6,230 nt of DNA from CAVVWJ01 sp964475685 (GCA_964475685.1 CAYYXP010000094.1:1-6230), one strand, 5' to 3'. Positions 1 to 6,230 are shown, numbered from the stretch's first letter. The notes: a model not told the origin generated them from the letters alone. Translations and numbers: made by a program.

Positions 1-1052
1 TCGCGCACCCAGGCCAGGGAACGGGCGATGGCGAAAAGCACCAGGGGAGAGAGGATCGCCACGCACGAGGGCACCAGCAGGTCCGTCTTCCATGCCAGCG
101 CCAGTGTCAGCACCATGACGATGGCCGGGATCCCGGCCGCCACAATCAGGGCAAGAGGGATCGCCTCGCCTCGGGCCGGCGCACGGGTGCGCCGCCGGCC
201 GAGCCACCCGGCCAGGCCGGCACCGAGGAGAAGCGCGAGAACGTACTTCGGCTTGGCACCCAGGAGAACCTTCGCCGCGAGGATGTAGGGACCGGCCGTG
301 ATGCGCGAACGCGCACCATGCCCAGCGTGGTCCGCCTGGTTGATCAGAGCCGGCACCCACGGCGCATAGAAGAACAGGATGAACATGTGAGTCAGGAGCC
401 AGGGCCTGAGCAGCTCCCGGCGGACCGACGGCGTCCTGGTGGCGATCCATGTCAGCCCGATCAGGCCGTGCGCGCCGAACAGCAGGAGGGTCCAGTTGTG
501 GCTGTACAACATCGTAAGCATGGCGGCGCCGTAAGCCACCCATGCGCGTTCCCCCGCCCCGTGCAGACATTCCCACAGGAGCCAGGCGGTGAGAACGCAG
601 AGCACGGAGAGCAACGCGTAGGGACGGACGAGAATCGAGAGCTGGATCAGGGGCGGGGAGACCGCGGCGAGCGCTGCGGCATAGAGTCCCACCCGCGAGC
701 CGAACAACCGCCGGCCGACGTAGCAGACCAGTGGGATCAGGGCGACACCAAACAACAGCGAGAGCGCGACGGCTGCCGATTCGGACCGTCCGACCAGGCC
801 GCTCCACCAGTTCATCAAGAGATAGTAGGCGGGGGGGTGGGACTCGTGCAGCCAGAGAAAATCGAGCAGCCGAGTGAACGGCTCCAGGCGAGAGATGAAG
901 AGAAAGAGCGCCTCGTCACGGTAGAGGCCCCCGTGCGACGCGGCCGAGATGCGGAGCATGGCGCCGAGCGCTGTCGTCGCCAGGAGCAGCCAGACGAAAC
1001 CCCCAGGTGGGTCACTCCGGAGGACTCCAGTGGGGGCGGGCCGTTGCGACAC
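1..1052 (-). CDS. GT39/PMT_2-like membrane glycosyltransferase, 3' end beyond window
   Basis: My own translation of the minus strand from a GTG at 1052-1050 stays open for 350 codons to the window edge, so the C-terminus is missing. The protein is strongly hydrophobic with many membrane segments; the first is about residues 19-37 after a short polar N-terminus. Hallmarks of the lipid-linked-sugar transferase superfamily (GT39, ArnT-like, Pfam PMT_2) occur in order: Y-R-D-E at 44-47 in the first outer loop (catalytic/metal acidic pair), E-S-H-P-P-A-Y-Y at 70-77, R-P-Y-A-L at 143-147, Y-S-H-N at 183-186 and Y-A-P-W-V-P at 229-234. Such enzymes move a sugar from a polyprenyl-phosphate carrier onto lipid, glycan or protein at the outer membrane face. 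The start is 14 nt after the preceding GT2 stop. No clear Shine-Dalgarno is visible, but no other start precedes the first membrane segment, and the next in-frame ATG is residue 32, inside it. Family is well supported; acceptor and sugar are unknown. Confidence 0.88.
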   Translation of the reverse strand, partial: MSQRPAPTGVLRSDPPGGFVWLLLATTALGAMLRISAASHGGLYRDEALFLFISRLEPFTRLLDFLWLHESHPPAYYLLMNWWSGLVGRSESAAVALSLLFGVALIPLVCYVGRRLFGSRVGLYAAALAAVSPPLIQLSILVRPYALLSVLCVLTAWLLWECLHGAGERAWVAYGAAMLTMLYSHNWTLLLFGAHGLIGLTWIATRTPSVRRELLRPWLLTHMFILFFYAPWVPALINQADHAGHGARSRITAGPYILAAKVLLGAKPKYVLALLLGAGLAGWLGRRRTRAPARGEAIPLALIVAAGIPAIVMVLTLALAWKTDLLVPSCVAILSPLVLFAIARSLAWVR

Positions 1053-1066
1053 GGGATCGACGGCGC

Positions 1067-1870
1067 TCAGAGGGCGGCGGCTTGGCGAAGGGCCGGTCTC
1101 TCTCCCGTTGACTCGGAGAGCCGCCGCCCGTTGGGATTGAACAGCCGGGACCTGGAGATGTTCCAGGCGTGCAGCCGGAACTTGATCGCCGTCGAGAGGA
1201 CACCCAGGCCGTACTTGACGGAGCGGGTGAAGCTGATCGACGACGAATCGTCGGAGTACCGGGTCGGGCAGGAGATCTCGCCGATCCGGAAGCCGAACGC
1301 CACCGTCTGGGCCAGCATCTCGTTGTCGAACACGAAATCGTCGGAGTTCTCGTTGAGCGGGAGCGTCTCCAGCACTCTCCGGGAGAAGGCGCGGTAGCCG
1401 GTGTGGTACTCCGAGAGCTTGACGCCGAGAAGGATGTTTTCGAACGCCGTGAGGGCGCGGTTGGCGACGTACTTCCACCACGGCATCCCCCCAGCCAGGG
1501 CGCCTTTGCCCAAGATGCGCGAGCCCAACACCACGTCGAACTCGTCCGATGCCACCAGCCATGCCATCGCCCCGATCAGCTTCGGGCTGTACTGGTAGTC
1601 GGGATGGAGCATGACCACGATGTCGGCCCTGTTGTCCAGGGCGACGGCGTAGCAGGTCTTCTGGTTCCCCCCGTAGCCCCGGTTCCTGGTATGGACGATA
1701 TGCGGGAGGCCGAGCCGTTGGGCCTCCTGTACCGTGCCGTCCCGCGAGGCGTCGTCGACCAGGACGAACTCGTCCACGACGCCCGGGGGAACGTCAGAAA
1801 CCGTCCGCTCGAGCGTCCGTTCGGCATTGTACGCCGGCATGACGACAACCACGCGCTTGCCGTTGACCAC
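1067..1870 (-). CDS. Family 2 glycosyltransferase, DPM1-like, HPDYQY subgroup
   Basis: A 267-residue GT-A-fold glycosyltransferase. The N-terminus has the nucleotide-binding strand V-V-V-V-M-P-A-Y-N (7-15), then V-D-D-A-S-x-D-G-T (38-46), the usual GT2 nucleotide-sugar signature. R-N-R-G-Y-G-G-N-Q follows at 62-70. The metal-binding segment reads H-P-D-Y-Q-Y at 89-94, so the first acid of the usual DxD is His. Later, S-E-Y-H-T-G-Y-R-A-F-S-R resembles the acceptor/catalytic region of polyprenyl-phosphate mannose or glucose synthases. I see no membrane segment, so it is probably cytosolic or peripheral. The start is GTG at 1870, chosen because it precedes the first beta strand directly; a weak AAAGGG ribosome site lies about 8-12 nt upstream. 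It probably shares a transcript with the GT39-like gene 14 nt downstream. A natural pairing, by inference, is that this enzyme loads a polyprenyl-phosphate sugar that the membrane enzyme uses. Donor sugar is not predictable. Confidence 0.93.
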   Translation of the reverse strand: MVNGKRVVVVMPAYNAERTLERTVSDVPPGVVDEFVLVDDASRDGTVQEAQRLGLPHIVHTRNRGYGGNQKTCYAVALDNRADIVVMLHPDYQYSPKLIGAMAWLVASDEFDVVLGSRILGKGALAGGMPWWKYVANRALTAFENILLGVKLSEYHTGYRAFSRRVLETLPLNENSDDFVFDNEMLAQTVAFGFRIGEISCPTRYSDDSSSISFTRSVKYGLGVLSTAIKFRLHAWNISRSRLFNPNGRRLSESTGERPALRQAAAL

Positions 1871-1940
1871 GGAAGCACCCTTTCGCTCGGGGATGGCCCG
1901 TCGACCTAATGGGTTAGGCTATCTGCGGTTATCCTGCCTC

Positions 1941-1975
1941 GGCAGAAGCCCGTGCGGCCCGCCCGGGCTTCTGCC
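1941..1975 (-). repeat. Perfect 12-bp inverted repeat (hairpin) in the gap
   Basis: GGCAGAAGCCCG at 1941-1952 is exactly reverse-complementary to CGGGCTTCTGCC at 1964-1975, with an 11-nt loop. The stem has 9 G/C pairs. An outer pair, GGTTAT at 1927-1932 with ATAACC at 1985-1990, flanks it almost symmetrically. Neither strand shows a T-tract after the stem, so it is not a standard intrinsic terminator. It lies 172 nt after the amidotransferase stop and 70 nt before the GT2 start. It could be a terminator-like structure, a leader element, a protein-binding site or a dispersed palindrome. The structure is certain; its role is not. Confidence 0.75.
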
Positions 1976-2108
1976 ACCTCAGAAATAACCTACCCTCGCA
2001 AGCCGAATTGGCAACCTTGGGAAGGGATGAGCCTGGTGTCTAGTTGCTGAACGCGCCTGACAGGCATTGCACCGGGGACCGGCGGAATGGCGGGAGAGGG
2101 GGTCTAGC

Positions 2109-2139
2109 GGGTTGCTCCAACCCTGCGGCATTCGTGCCG
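2109..2139 (-). terminator. Two tandem short hairpins after the amidotransferase gene, possible weak terminator
   Basis: Read on the minus strand after the TGA at 2150-2148, two small stems follow. CGGCA/TGCCG (2139-2126) has a 4-nt loop, CGAA here and TTCG on the plus strand. GGGTTG/CAACCC (2123-2109) has a 3-nt loop. No run of T follows, only GCTAGACCCCC, so factor-independent termination would be inefficient. They could instead protect the 3' end of the transcript. Assignment rests on position and stem symmetry only. Confidence 0.25.
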
Positions 2140-2147
2140 GAGATCCG

Positions 2148-4103
2148 TCACCGGGCGCTCGCGGCCAGGGCGCCAGAACCGGGCTCGCGGTGGGCCAGCT
2201 CCATTTCCAGGTCCGCGCTCGAGCGCCCGGAGATGTACCGCCGGTACCACACTTCGGCGGAGAGCAGCAGCCAGATCCGGTTTCCATGATCGCGCCGGCG
2301 ATCGAGATGCTCGGTGACGATTTCGCGGATGCGCTCCTGTCTGAGAAATCCGTCCCGGGCCAGCTCGCTCCGGAGGAGCAGCCGCGGGGCGAGTGCGCGC
2401 ACCTCATCCTCCAGGATGTACATGAGCGGCGACGCGAACCCCTGCTTCCTGCGCTGGAGCACTTCCGCGGGGAGATACCGCTCCCCAAGCCGCCGCTCCA
2501 GGTACCGGAGCCGGCGGCCCTTGATCTTGAGGGAGACCGGAACCCGCGCCATGAACTCCACCAGCACCGGATCGAGAAACGGCGACCGGGACTCCAGGCC
2601 GTAGGCCATCGTCGCCCGGTCGAGAATCATCAACGATTGCCCGGGGAGACGCGACATGACGTCGACGTACATCATCCGGTCCACTTCGCCCCCCCCGCGA
2701 TCGGCGCCGAAGTGGTCCAGCACGCATGCGTCGGGGCGGCTGCCGCCCAGCCTCGCACGGAAGGCGGGAGTATAGAGCTCCTGCCGGTGCGCCTCGTTGA
2801 ACCAGAAATACTGCATGCTCTCCGAGTACCGCTCGCCGCCGGTCTTCCTGGCCATCAGGTCCACCCAGCGGAGCTTGTGGGTGAGGCTCTTGAAGGTGAA
2901 CTGGTCCGGAAGACGTTCGAGCACCTGGCCAGCCACGAAGTTGCGGATCGGTTCCGGCACCGCCCGATAGGCGTCGAGCCACCGGCCAGCTGCGTACCTG
3001 TCGTACCCTCCGAACAGTTCGTCGCCGCCGTCGCCGCCGAGGACCACCTTCACCTCACGCGCCGTCATCCGCGCCAGGTAGAGGAGGCAGATCGACAACG
3101 GATCGGCAGGCTCATCGAGCGCCGAGATCAGGCGCGGGAGGTCGGCGATGATCGAGGGAGTCACCTCTTGAGCGAAGTGCCGGGTGCCGTAGCGCGCCGC
3201 CACCGCGGCCGCGGCCGGCAGCTCGTTGAGGTCTCGAAACGGGATGCCCATCGAGAACGTGCGCAGCTCGGGTCCGAGGATCCGTGCGGCGTAGGATACG
3301 ATCAGGCTGGAATCGAGGCCGCCGCTCAGGAACGCGCCCACCGGGACATCGCTGGTGAGGTGCAGCCGCACCGACTCTCCGACCAGCTCGTCGATCCGGT
3401 CGAGCGTGTCCGCCTCGGAATAGCTCCACTTGGGACCGTAGCTCAAGTCCCAGTAGCGCTCGACCCGCATGCCGGACTCGTCCCGGATCAGGAAGTGCGC
3501 CGGCGGCAGCGACCGCACCCGCTCGAAGAAGGTGTCGGGCGGGTGCACGAACCGGAGGGCGAGGTACTGGTCGAGCGCCCGGGGGGAGAGCGTCGCCAGG
3601 CTTGGATCGTCGGCCAGCAGCGCCTTCACCTCGGAGGCGAAGGCCAGTCGGCCGGCCGACTCGGTATAGAAGAGCGGCTTCTGTCCGAAGTGGTCGCGCG
3701 CGAGGAGGAGCCGGCGGGCGCGCCGGTCCCAGATGGCGAAGGCGAACATCCCGCGGAGCCGGGGGAGGAAGCGCTCCCCTTCATCCTCGTAGAGGTGCAC
3801 CAGCACCTCGGTATCGGTCCGGGTGCGGAACCGGTGCCCTTTCGCGATCAACTCCCGGCGCAGGCTCTCGTGATTGTAGATCTCGCCGTTGAACACCACC
3901 ACCACCGAGCCGTCCTCGTTGGTGATCGGCTGGTGGCCTCCGGCGAGATCGATGATGCTGAGCCGTCGCATGCCCAGCCCGACGCCGCCCTCGATGAAGG
4001 TTCCCCAGTCGTCGGGCCCCCGGTGCGCGATCGCGTCGCACATCCGGCGGATTTCCATCTCGCCGACCGGCCCCGGACCGACCTTCCCCGCGATCCCGCA
4101 CAT
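2148..4103 (-). CDS. AsnB-type glutamine-dependent amidotransferase (asparagine synthase family)
   Basis: A complete 651-residue, two-domain enzyme. The N-terminal class II glutaminase begins M-C-G-I-A-G, with Cys2 as the nucleophile after Met removal; R47, N72-G73-E74 and D97 match glutamine-binding residues of AsnB. The synthetase domain carries the ATP pyrophosphatase loop S-G-G-L-D-S-S at 260-266, D-E-P at 330-332, and G-G-D-G-G-D-E-L-F-G-G-Y at 356-367. It also has G-L-E-S-R-S-P-F-L-D and a C-terminal R-R-K-Q-G-F. All catalytic parts look intact, so it should be active. Family chemistry is ATP-dependent activation of a carboxylate, then amidation with ammonia from glutamine. It is about 100 residues longer than E. 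coli AsnB (554), as in amidotransferases of polysaccharide, exosortase and sporulation loci. Here it follows a methyltransferase with a 1-nt gap, so a sugar carboxylate is a plausible acceptor (inference); ordinary asparagine synthesis cannot be excluded. The last 25 or so residues look like a disordered tail. Confidence 0.95.
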   Translation of the reverse strand: MCGIAGKVGPGPVGEMEIRRMCDAIAHRGPDDWGTFIEGGVGLGMRRLSIIDLAGGHQPITNEDGSVVVVFNGEIYNHESLRRELIAKGHRFRTRTDTEVLVHLYEDEGERFLPRLRGMFAFAIWDRRARRLLLARDHFGQKPLFYTESAGRLAFASEVKALLADDPSLATLSPRALDQYLALRFVHPPDTFFERVRSLPPAHFLIRDESGMRVERYWDLSYGPKWSYSEADTLDRIDELVGESVRLHLTSDVPVGAFLSGGLDSSLIVSYAARILGPELRTFSMGIPFRDLNELPAAAAVAARYGTRHFAQEVTPSIIADLPRLISALDEPADPLSICLLYLARMTAREVKVVLGGDGGDELFGGYDRYAAGRWLDAYRAVPEPIRNFVAGQVLERLPDQFTFKSLTHKLRWVDLMARKTGGERYSESMQYFWFNEAHRQELYTPAFRARLGGSRPDACVLDHFGADRGGGEVDRMMYVDVMSRLPGQSLMILDRATMAYGLESRSPFLDPVLVEFMARVPVSLKIKGRRLRYLERRLGERYLPAEVLQRRKQGFASPLMYILEDEVRALAPRLLLRSELARDGFLRQERIREIVTEHLDRRRDHGNRIWLLLSAEVWYRRYISGRSSADLEMELAHREPGSGALAASAR

Positions 4104-4104
4104 C

Positions 4105-4911
4105 TCAGGAGGGCTTCTTTCCCCAGGCCGCCATCATGTAGCCGGGCGAGAAGGGGATGAGGCGGTCCAGCATCGTCCAGGCCCGGAGCGCCGGATACAT
4201 CGCGGAATAGACCTTGTAGGCGGTGCCGACCTTGGTGAGCGCCTCAGCGGACATCGGGGCCGTGTCGCCATGGAAGTCCTGCTCCGCCGCCGCCTTTCCC
4301 TTCGTCGCCTTCCGATGATATGCGAAGTTGAGCAGGTCCTCGAGCGATTCGGTGAAGAACCGGCAATAGTCGTCCTGGCCCTCCACGGTGAGGCCGTGGC
4401 GCTCCATGAGCGACCGGGCCGCCGGGGGAGGATAGCCGTCGCGGGCGTGGCCGAACCCTTCCTGGTCGGCGGTGAACCCCAGGACGCGCTTGAGGGCGTA
4501 CCCCGCCCTGCCCGACTCCCCCTTCGGCGCCATGAACAGGAAGTCTCCGCCGGGCTTGAGCACCCGGACCATCTCGGCGAAGAATGTCTCATCGTCCTTG
4601 ATGTGCTCCAGGAAGTTGATCGCGGCCACGAGGTCGAACGAGGCGGACCTGAAGGGCAGCCTCCGCTCGCCCACCTGGAGCACCCGATCGCCGACCAGCT
4701 GCCGCGCGGAACGGACATGGTCCCGCTCGAAATCGGCGCTCACCCAGGTGCCGCCCCGCTGCCTGAGGAAGTAGGACGTGAGTCCCGTGCCGCACCCGAG
4801 CTCGAGGCAGAGCCGCCCTTCCGGGGGAGGCAGGTGCTCGAGCAGGGCCTGCATCGTCGCCTTCTTCTTCAGCGAGCGGCGGAAGAGCTGGAGCTGCCAA
4901 GGCTCGGTCAC
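4105..4911 (-). CDS. Class I SAM-dependent methyltransferase
   Basis: A 268-residue protein with a Methyltransf_11-type Rossmann core. Motif I, L-E-L-G-C-G-T-G at 36-43, binds SAM; D60 ends the second strand; L-P-F at 85-87 and S-F-D-L-V at 91-95 mark motif II; N-F-L-E-H-I at 99-104 and V-L-K-P-G-G at 117-122 mark motifs III and IV. The C-terminal 90 or so residues are rich in aromatic residues and lack an obvious membrane helix, though the end (L-I-P-F-S-P-G-Y) may be an amphipathic surface. The start is GTG, sharing GTGA with the stop of the upstream epimerase gene, and has a strong GGAGGG site 7 nt before it. Its place between a sugar epimerase and an amidotransferase points to O- or N-methylation of a nucleotide sugar or glycan, by inference. 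The motifs do not define the substrate. Confidence 0.92.
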   Translation of the reverse strand: MTEPWQLQLFRRSLKKKATMQALLEHLPPPEGRLCLELGCGTGLTSYFLRQRGGTWVSADFERDHVRSARQLVGDRVLQVGERRLPFRSASFDLVAAINFLEHIKDDETFFAEMVRVLKPGGDFLFMAPKGESGRAGYALKRVLGFTADQEGFGHARDGYPPPAARSLMERHGLTVEGQDDYCRFFTESLEDLLNFAYHRKATKGKAAAEQDFHGDTAPMSAEALTKVGTAYKVYSAMYPALRAWTMLDRLIPFSPGYMMAAWGKKPS

Positions 4912-5915
4912 CCGGTTCCCTCCATGAGACCAGTGCGGCGGTAGTCCTCAAACGTGCGCCGTATTCCTTCGGCGAGGGGCACCTCGGGCGCCCAGCCAAG
5001 CACCCGGCGCGCGCGTGAGGTGTCGAAGGCGGAGTCGCTCCAGAAGAAATCCATCCGGCGTCTGTAAATGGGCGGGTCGAGATGGAGCACGGTGCAGAGG
5101 TCCTCGACCACCGCCGCCAGCGCGAGCATCGGCGCGAGAGGCAGCGTGCGGCCGGCGCGAGGGCTCCCGACCGTCCGGCGGACGAGCTCGATCAGCTCCC
5201 GCAGGGTGCAGACCTCGGGTCCCGCCACGATCAGGCTCTCCCCCACCGCCGCGTCCCGCTCGCACCCCTTGAAGAAAGCCGACACGACGTCATCCACATA
5301 GACCATGTGCCGACGGCCGTCCCCGGACCCGAAGAGGGGAAACGTTCCGGCGCTCACGCCCCGGAACAACTTCAGCAGCCGGTGGTCGCGCGGCCCGTAC
5401 ACGTCGGCCGGCCGGAGGACCACGACCGGGACCCCATGGGCCCGGCCGAATTCCCGGACCAGGCGCTCCGCCGCCACCTTGGTGCGTTCGTAGATGTTGC
5501 CTGGCGCCAAAGGCGAATCTTCCCGCGTTACCCCAGGGGCTCGATGGCCGTAGATGCCGATCGTGCTGCAATACACAAATCGCGCGACCCGGCCGGTCGT
5601 GGCCGCCTCGAGCAGGCGCCGTGTCCCCTCCAGGTTGACGCGCTCGAAGAACTCGTCTCGCTTGCCGCCTTCCCGCATGGCAACGGCGAGGTGAAAGATG
5701 TGGGTGGCGCCGTCGACCAGGGTGGCGCACAGGCCGCTGTCCGTGATGCTCCCGGCCATCACCTCGGCTCCTGCCTCCCGGAGCAGCGCGACGTTGGCCC
5801 GTTCCTCGGGCCGGTCCGCCAGCCCGAGGACGACCACCTCCGCGCCGCGCCGGCGCCCTTCCATCGCCAGGTGGGACCCGATGAAGCCGGTTCCCCCCGT
5901 GACGAGCAGCCTCAT
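4908..5915 (-). CDS. NAD(P)-dependent sugar epimerase/dehydratase (extended SDR)
   Basis: A 335-residue extended short-chain dehydrogenase/reductase. The N-terminal dinucleotide site is T-G-G-T-G-F-I-G at 6-13; H-L-A at 75-77 and V-N-x-E-G-T at 93-98 are family signatures. The catalytic set is S117/T118 in C-S-T-I-G-I-Y-G and Y142-x3-K146 in Y-E-R-T-K. L-R-P-A-D-V-Y-G-P-R-D at 166-176 is the usual substrate-side motif. Length fits GalE- and 4,6-dehydratase-like enzymes, which oxidise the sugar at C4 with bound NAD. The substrate could equally be a ketosugar to be reduced, since this group resembles 3-beta-HSD-like SDRs. The ATG overlaps the WecB stop by 4 bp (ATGA) and has no good ribosome site, suggesting reinitiation by ribosomes leaving the upstream gene. 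Family is secure; the exact reaction is not. Confidence 0.93.
   Translation of the reverse strand: MRLLVTGGTGFIGSHLAMEGRRRGAEVVVLGLADRPEERANVALLREAGAEVMAGSITDSGLCATLVDGATHIFHLAVAMREGGKRDEFFERVNLEGTRRLLEAATTGRVARFVYCSTIGIYGHRAPGVTREDSPLAPGNIYERTKVAAERLVREFGRAHGVPVVVLRPADVYGPRDHRLLKLFRGVSAGTFPLFGSGDGRRHMVYVDDVVSAFFKGCERDAAVGESLIVAGPEVCTLRELIELVRRTVGSPRAGRTLPLAPMLALAAVVEDLCTVLHLDPPIYRRRMDFFWSDSAFDTSRARRVLGWAPEVPLAEGIRRTFEDYRRTGLMEGTG
4918..4923 (-). promoter_or_regulatory. Strong Shine-Dalgarno for the methyltransferase GTG start
   Basis: GGAGGG, read on the minus strand at 4923-4918, lies inside the 3' end of the epimerase gene. The GGAGG core has 7 nt between it and the GTG at 4911-4909. This is the best ribosome-binding site in the window. 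It supports the GTG start and the 4-bp overlap with the upstream stop. Confidence 0.7.
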
Positions 5916-6230
5916 CCGAAGCGCGCGGAGAGCGCGGCCAGGATCCGCTCGCTCGCCCGGCCGTCGCCGTAGGGGTTCACGGCGTTCGCCATCCGCTGAT
6001 AGGCGTGGGGACAGGAGATCAGCTCGCTCGCGACGCTGACGATGCGCTCCCGGTCGGTGCCCACGATGGCGGCGGTCCCGGCCGTCACCCCCTCGGGGCG
6101 CTCGGTCACGTCACGCAGCACGAGCACCGGTTTGCCGAGGGACGGCGCTTCCTCCTGCACACCGCCGCTGTCGGTAAGCACGATGTAGCTGCGGGCCATG
6201 AGGTGCACGAATTCCTTGTAGTCCACCGGC
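5912..6230 (-). CDS. wecB: UDP-N-acetylglucosamine 2-epimerase (non-hydrolysing), C-terminal part
   Basis: Only the last 105 residues are in the window. The frame is open to the edge through a Pro codon at 6229-6227, and the valine at 6226 is internal, not a start. The sequence carries the diagnostic WecB/MnaA C-terminal block: T-D-S-G-G-V-Q-E-E-A-P, then G-K-P-V-L-V-L-R-D and T-E-R-P-E-G, which bind UDP and shape the active site. Near the end is N-P-Y-G-D-G-R-A, which matches the end of E. coli WecB closely. The enzyme interconverts UDP-GlcNAc and UDP-ManNAc in the cytosol; UDP-ManNAc feeds enterobacterial common antigen, teichoic acid linkage units or ManNAc-containing capsules and O-antigens. 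Its TGA overlaps the ATG of the next gene. N-terminal catalytic residues are not visible here. Whether it is the main housekeeping copy or a cluster copy is unknown. Confidence 0.95.
   Translation of the reverse strand, partial: PVDYKEFVHLMARSYIVLTDSGGVQEEAPSLGKPVLVLRDVTERPEGVTAGTAAIVGTDRERIVSVASELISCPHAYQRMANAVNPYGDGRASERILAALSARFG

Larger units (their letters stand above)
1871..2147. other. 277-bp intergenic region between the amidotransferase and GT2 genes
   Basis: This is the only long non-coding stretch in the window. No coding frame here has a recognisable protein. It holds two short hairpins just after the amidotransferase stop, and a larger nested inverted repeat about 70 nt before the GT2 start. 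It may therefore contain the end of the upstream transcript and the promoter or leader of the downstream one. I see no convincing sigma-70 promoter, tRNA or known riboswitch. Confidence 0.8.

Noticed and set aside
318..1909. Plus-strand open frames at 318-1397 and 1169-1909
   Set aside because: Both lie antisense to the two glycosyltransferase genes, whose motifs are clear, and their translations are low-complexity with no family resemblance.
1987..2014. Possible sigma-70 promoter on the minus strand: TTGCCA (2014-2009), 16-nt spacer, TAGGTT (1992-1987)
   Set aside because: The -10 matches only three of six consensus bases and the spacing is short. It sits well for the GT2 gene, but such matches occur by chance.
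2038..2114. Repeated GTCTAG followed shortly by TTGCT at 2038-2047 and 2102-2115
   Set aside because: Only two imperfect copies of about 11 bases with different internal spacing; no sign of a site-specific or transposable element.
2067..4160. Very long plus-strand open frame of 697 codons opposite the amidotransferase
   Set aside because: The minus-strand protein has every catalytic motif of its family. The plus-strand translation is rich in Arg, Pro, His and Glu with no recognisable domain, as expected opposite a high-GC gene.
3889..5972. Plus-strand open frames at 3889-4944 and 5082-5972
   Set aside because: They mirror the methyltransferase and SDR genes. Absence of stops is explained by GC-rich codon use on the coding strand.
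1..6230. CRISPR array, tRNA, rRNA, insertion sequence or phage genes
   Set aside because: No regularly spaced direct repeats, no cloverleaf or rRNA sequence, and no transposase or integrase motif on either strand.

Overview
This is a 6.2-kb stretch of GC-rich bacterial DNA carrying six protein-coding genes, all on the minus strand. Together they look like an internal piece of a surface-polysaccharide locus (O-antigen, capsule or exopolysaccharide). The GC-rich third codon positions and the gene families suit several high-GC Gram-negative or environmental phyla, such as Gemmatimonadota, Acidobacteriota or Myxococcota. Nothing in the window fixes the taxon, and that part is a guess.

In transcription order, from high to low coordinates, the genes are: the C-terminal end of a WecB-type UDP-GlcNAc 2-epimerase (cut by the window edge); an NAD(P)-dependent sugar epimerase/dehydratase of the extended SDR family; a class I SAM-dependent methyltransferase; a 651-residue AsnB-type glutamine-dependent amidotransferase; a 277-bp non-coding gap with several inverted repeats; a DPM1-like family 2 glycosyltransferase; and a GT39/PMT_2-like integral-membrane glycosyltransferase whose 3' end lies outside the window. 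This last gene is easily missed because its frame has no stop in the window and it starts with GTG.

The first four genes are packed as one unit: two 4-bp stop/start overlaps (ATGA, GTGA) and one 1-bp gap, which suggests translational coupling. The last two are 14 bp apart. The gap between the groups may hold a terminator for the first unit, a promoter or leader for the second, or neither if transcription reads through.

A plausible joint role, by inference: WecB supplies UDP-ManNAc. The SDR enzyme, methyltransferase and amidotransferase make or decorate an unusual sugar, possibly including carboxamide formation on a uronic acid. The GT2 enzyme moves a sugar onto a polyprenyl phosphate or growing glycan, and the GT39-like enzyme transfers a lipid-linked sugar on the periplasmic side. 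I found no mobile element, CRISPR array, tRNA or rRNA. I also found no convincing new system. The points most worth a second look are the nested inverted repeat in the gap, the HPD variant of the GT2 metal-binding motif, and the specificity of the amidotransferase/methyltransferase pair.
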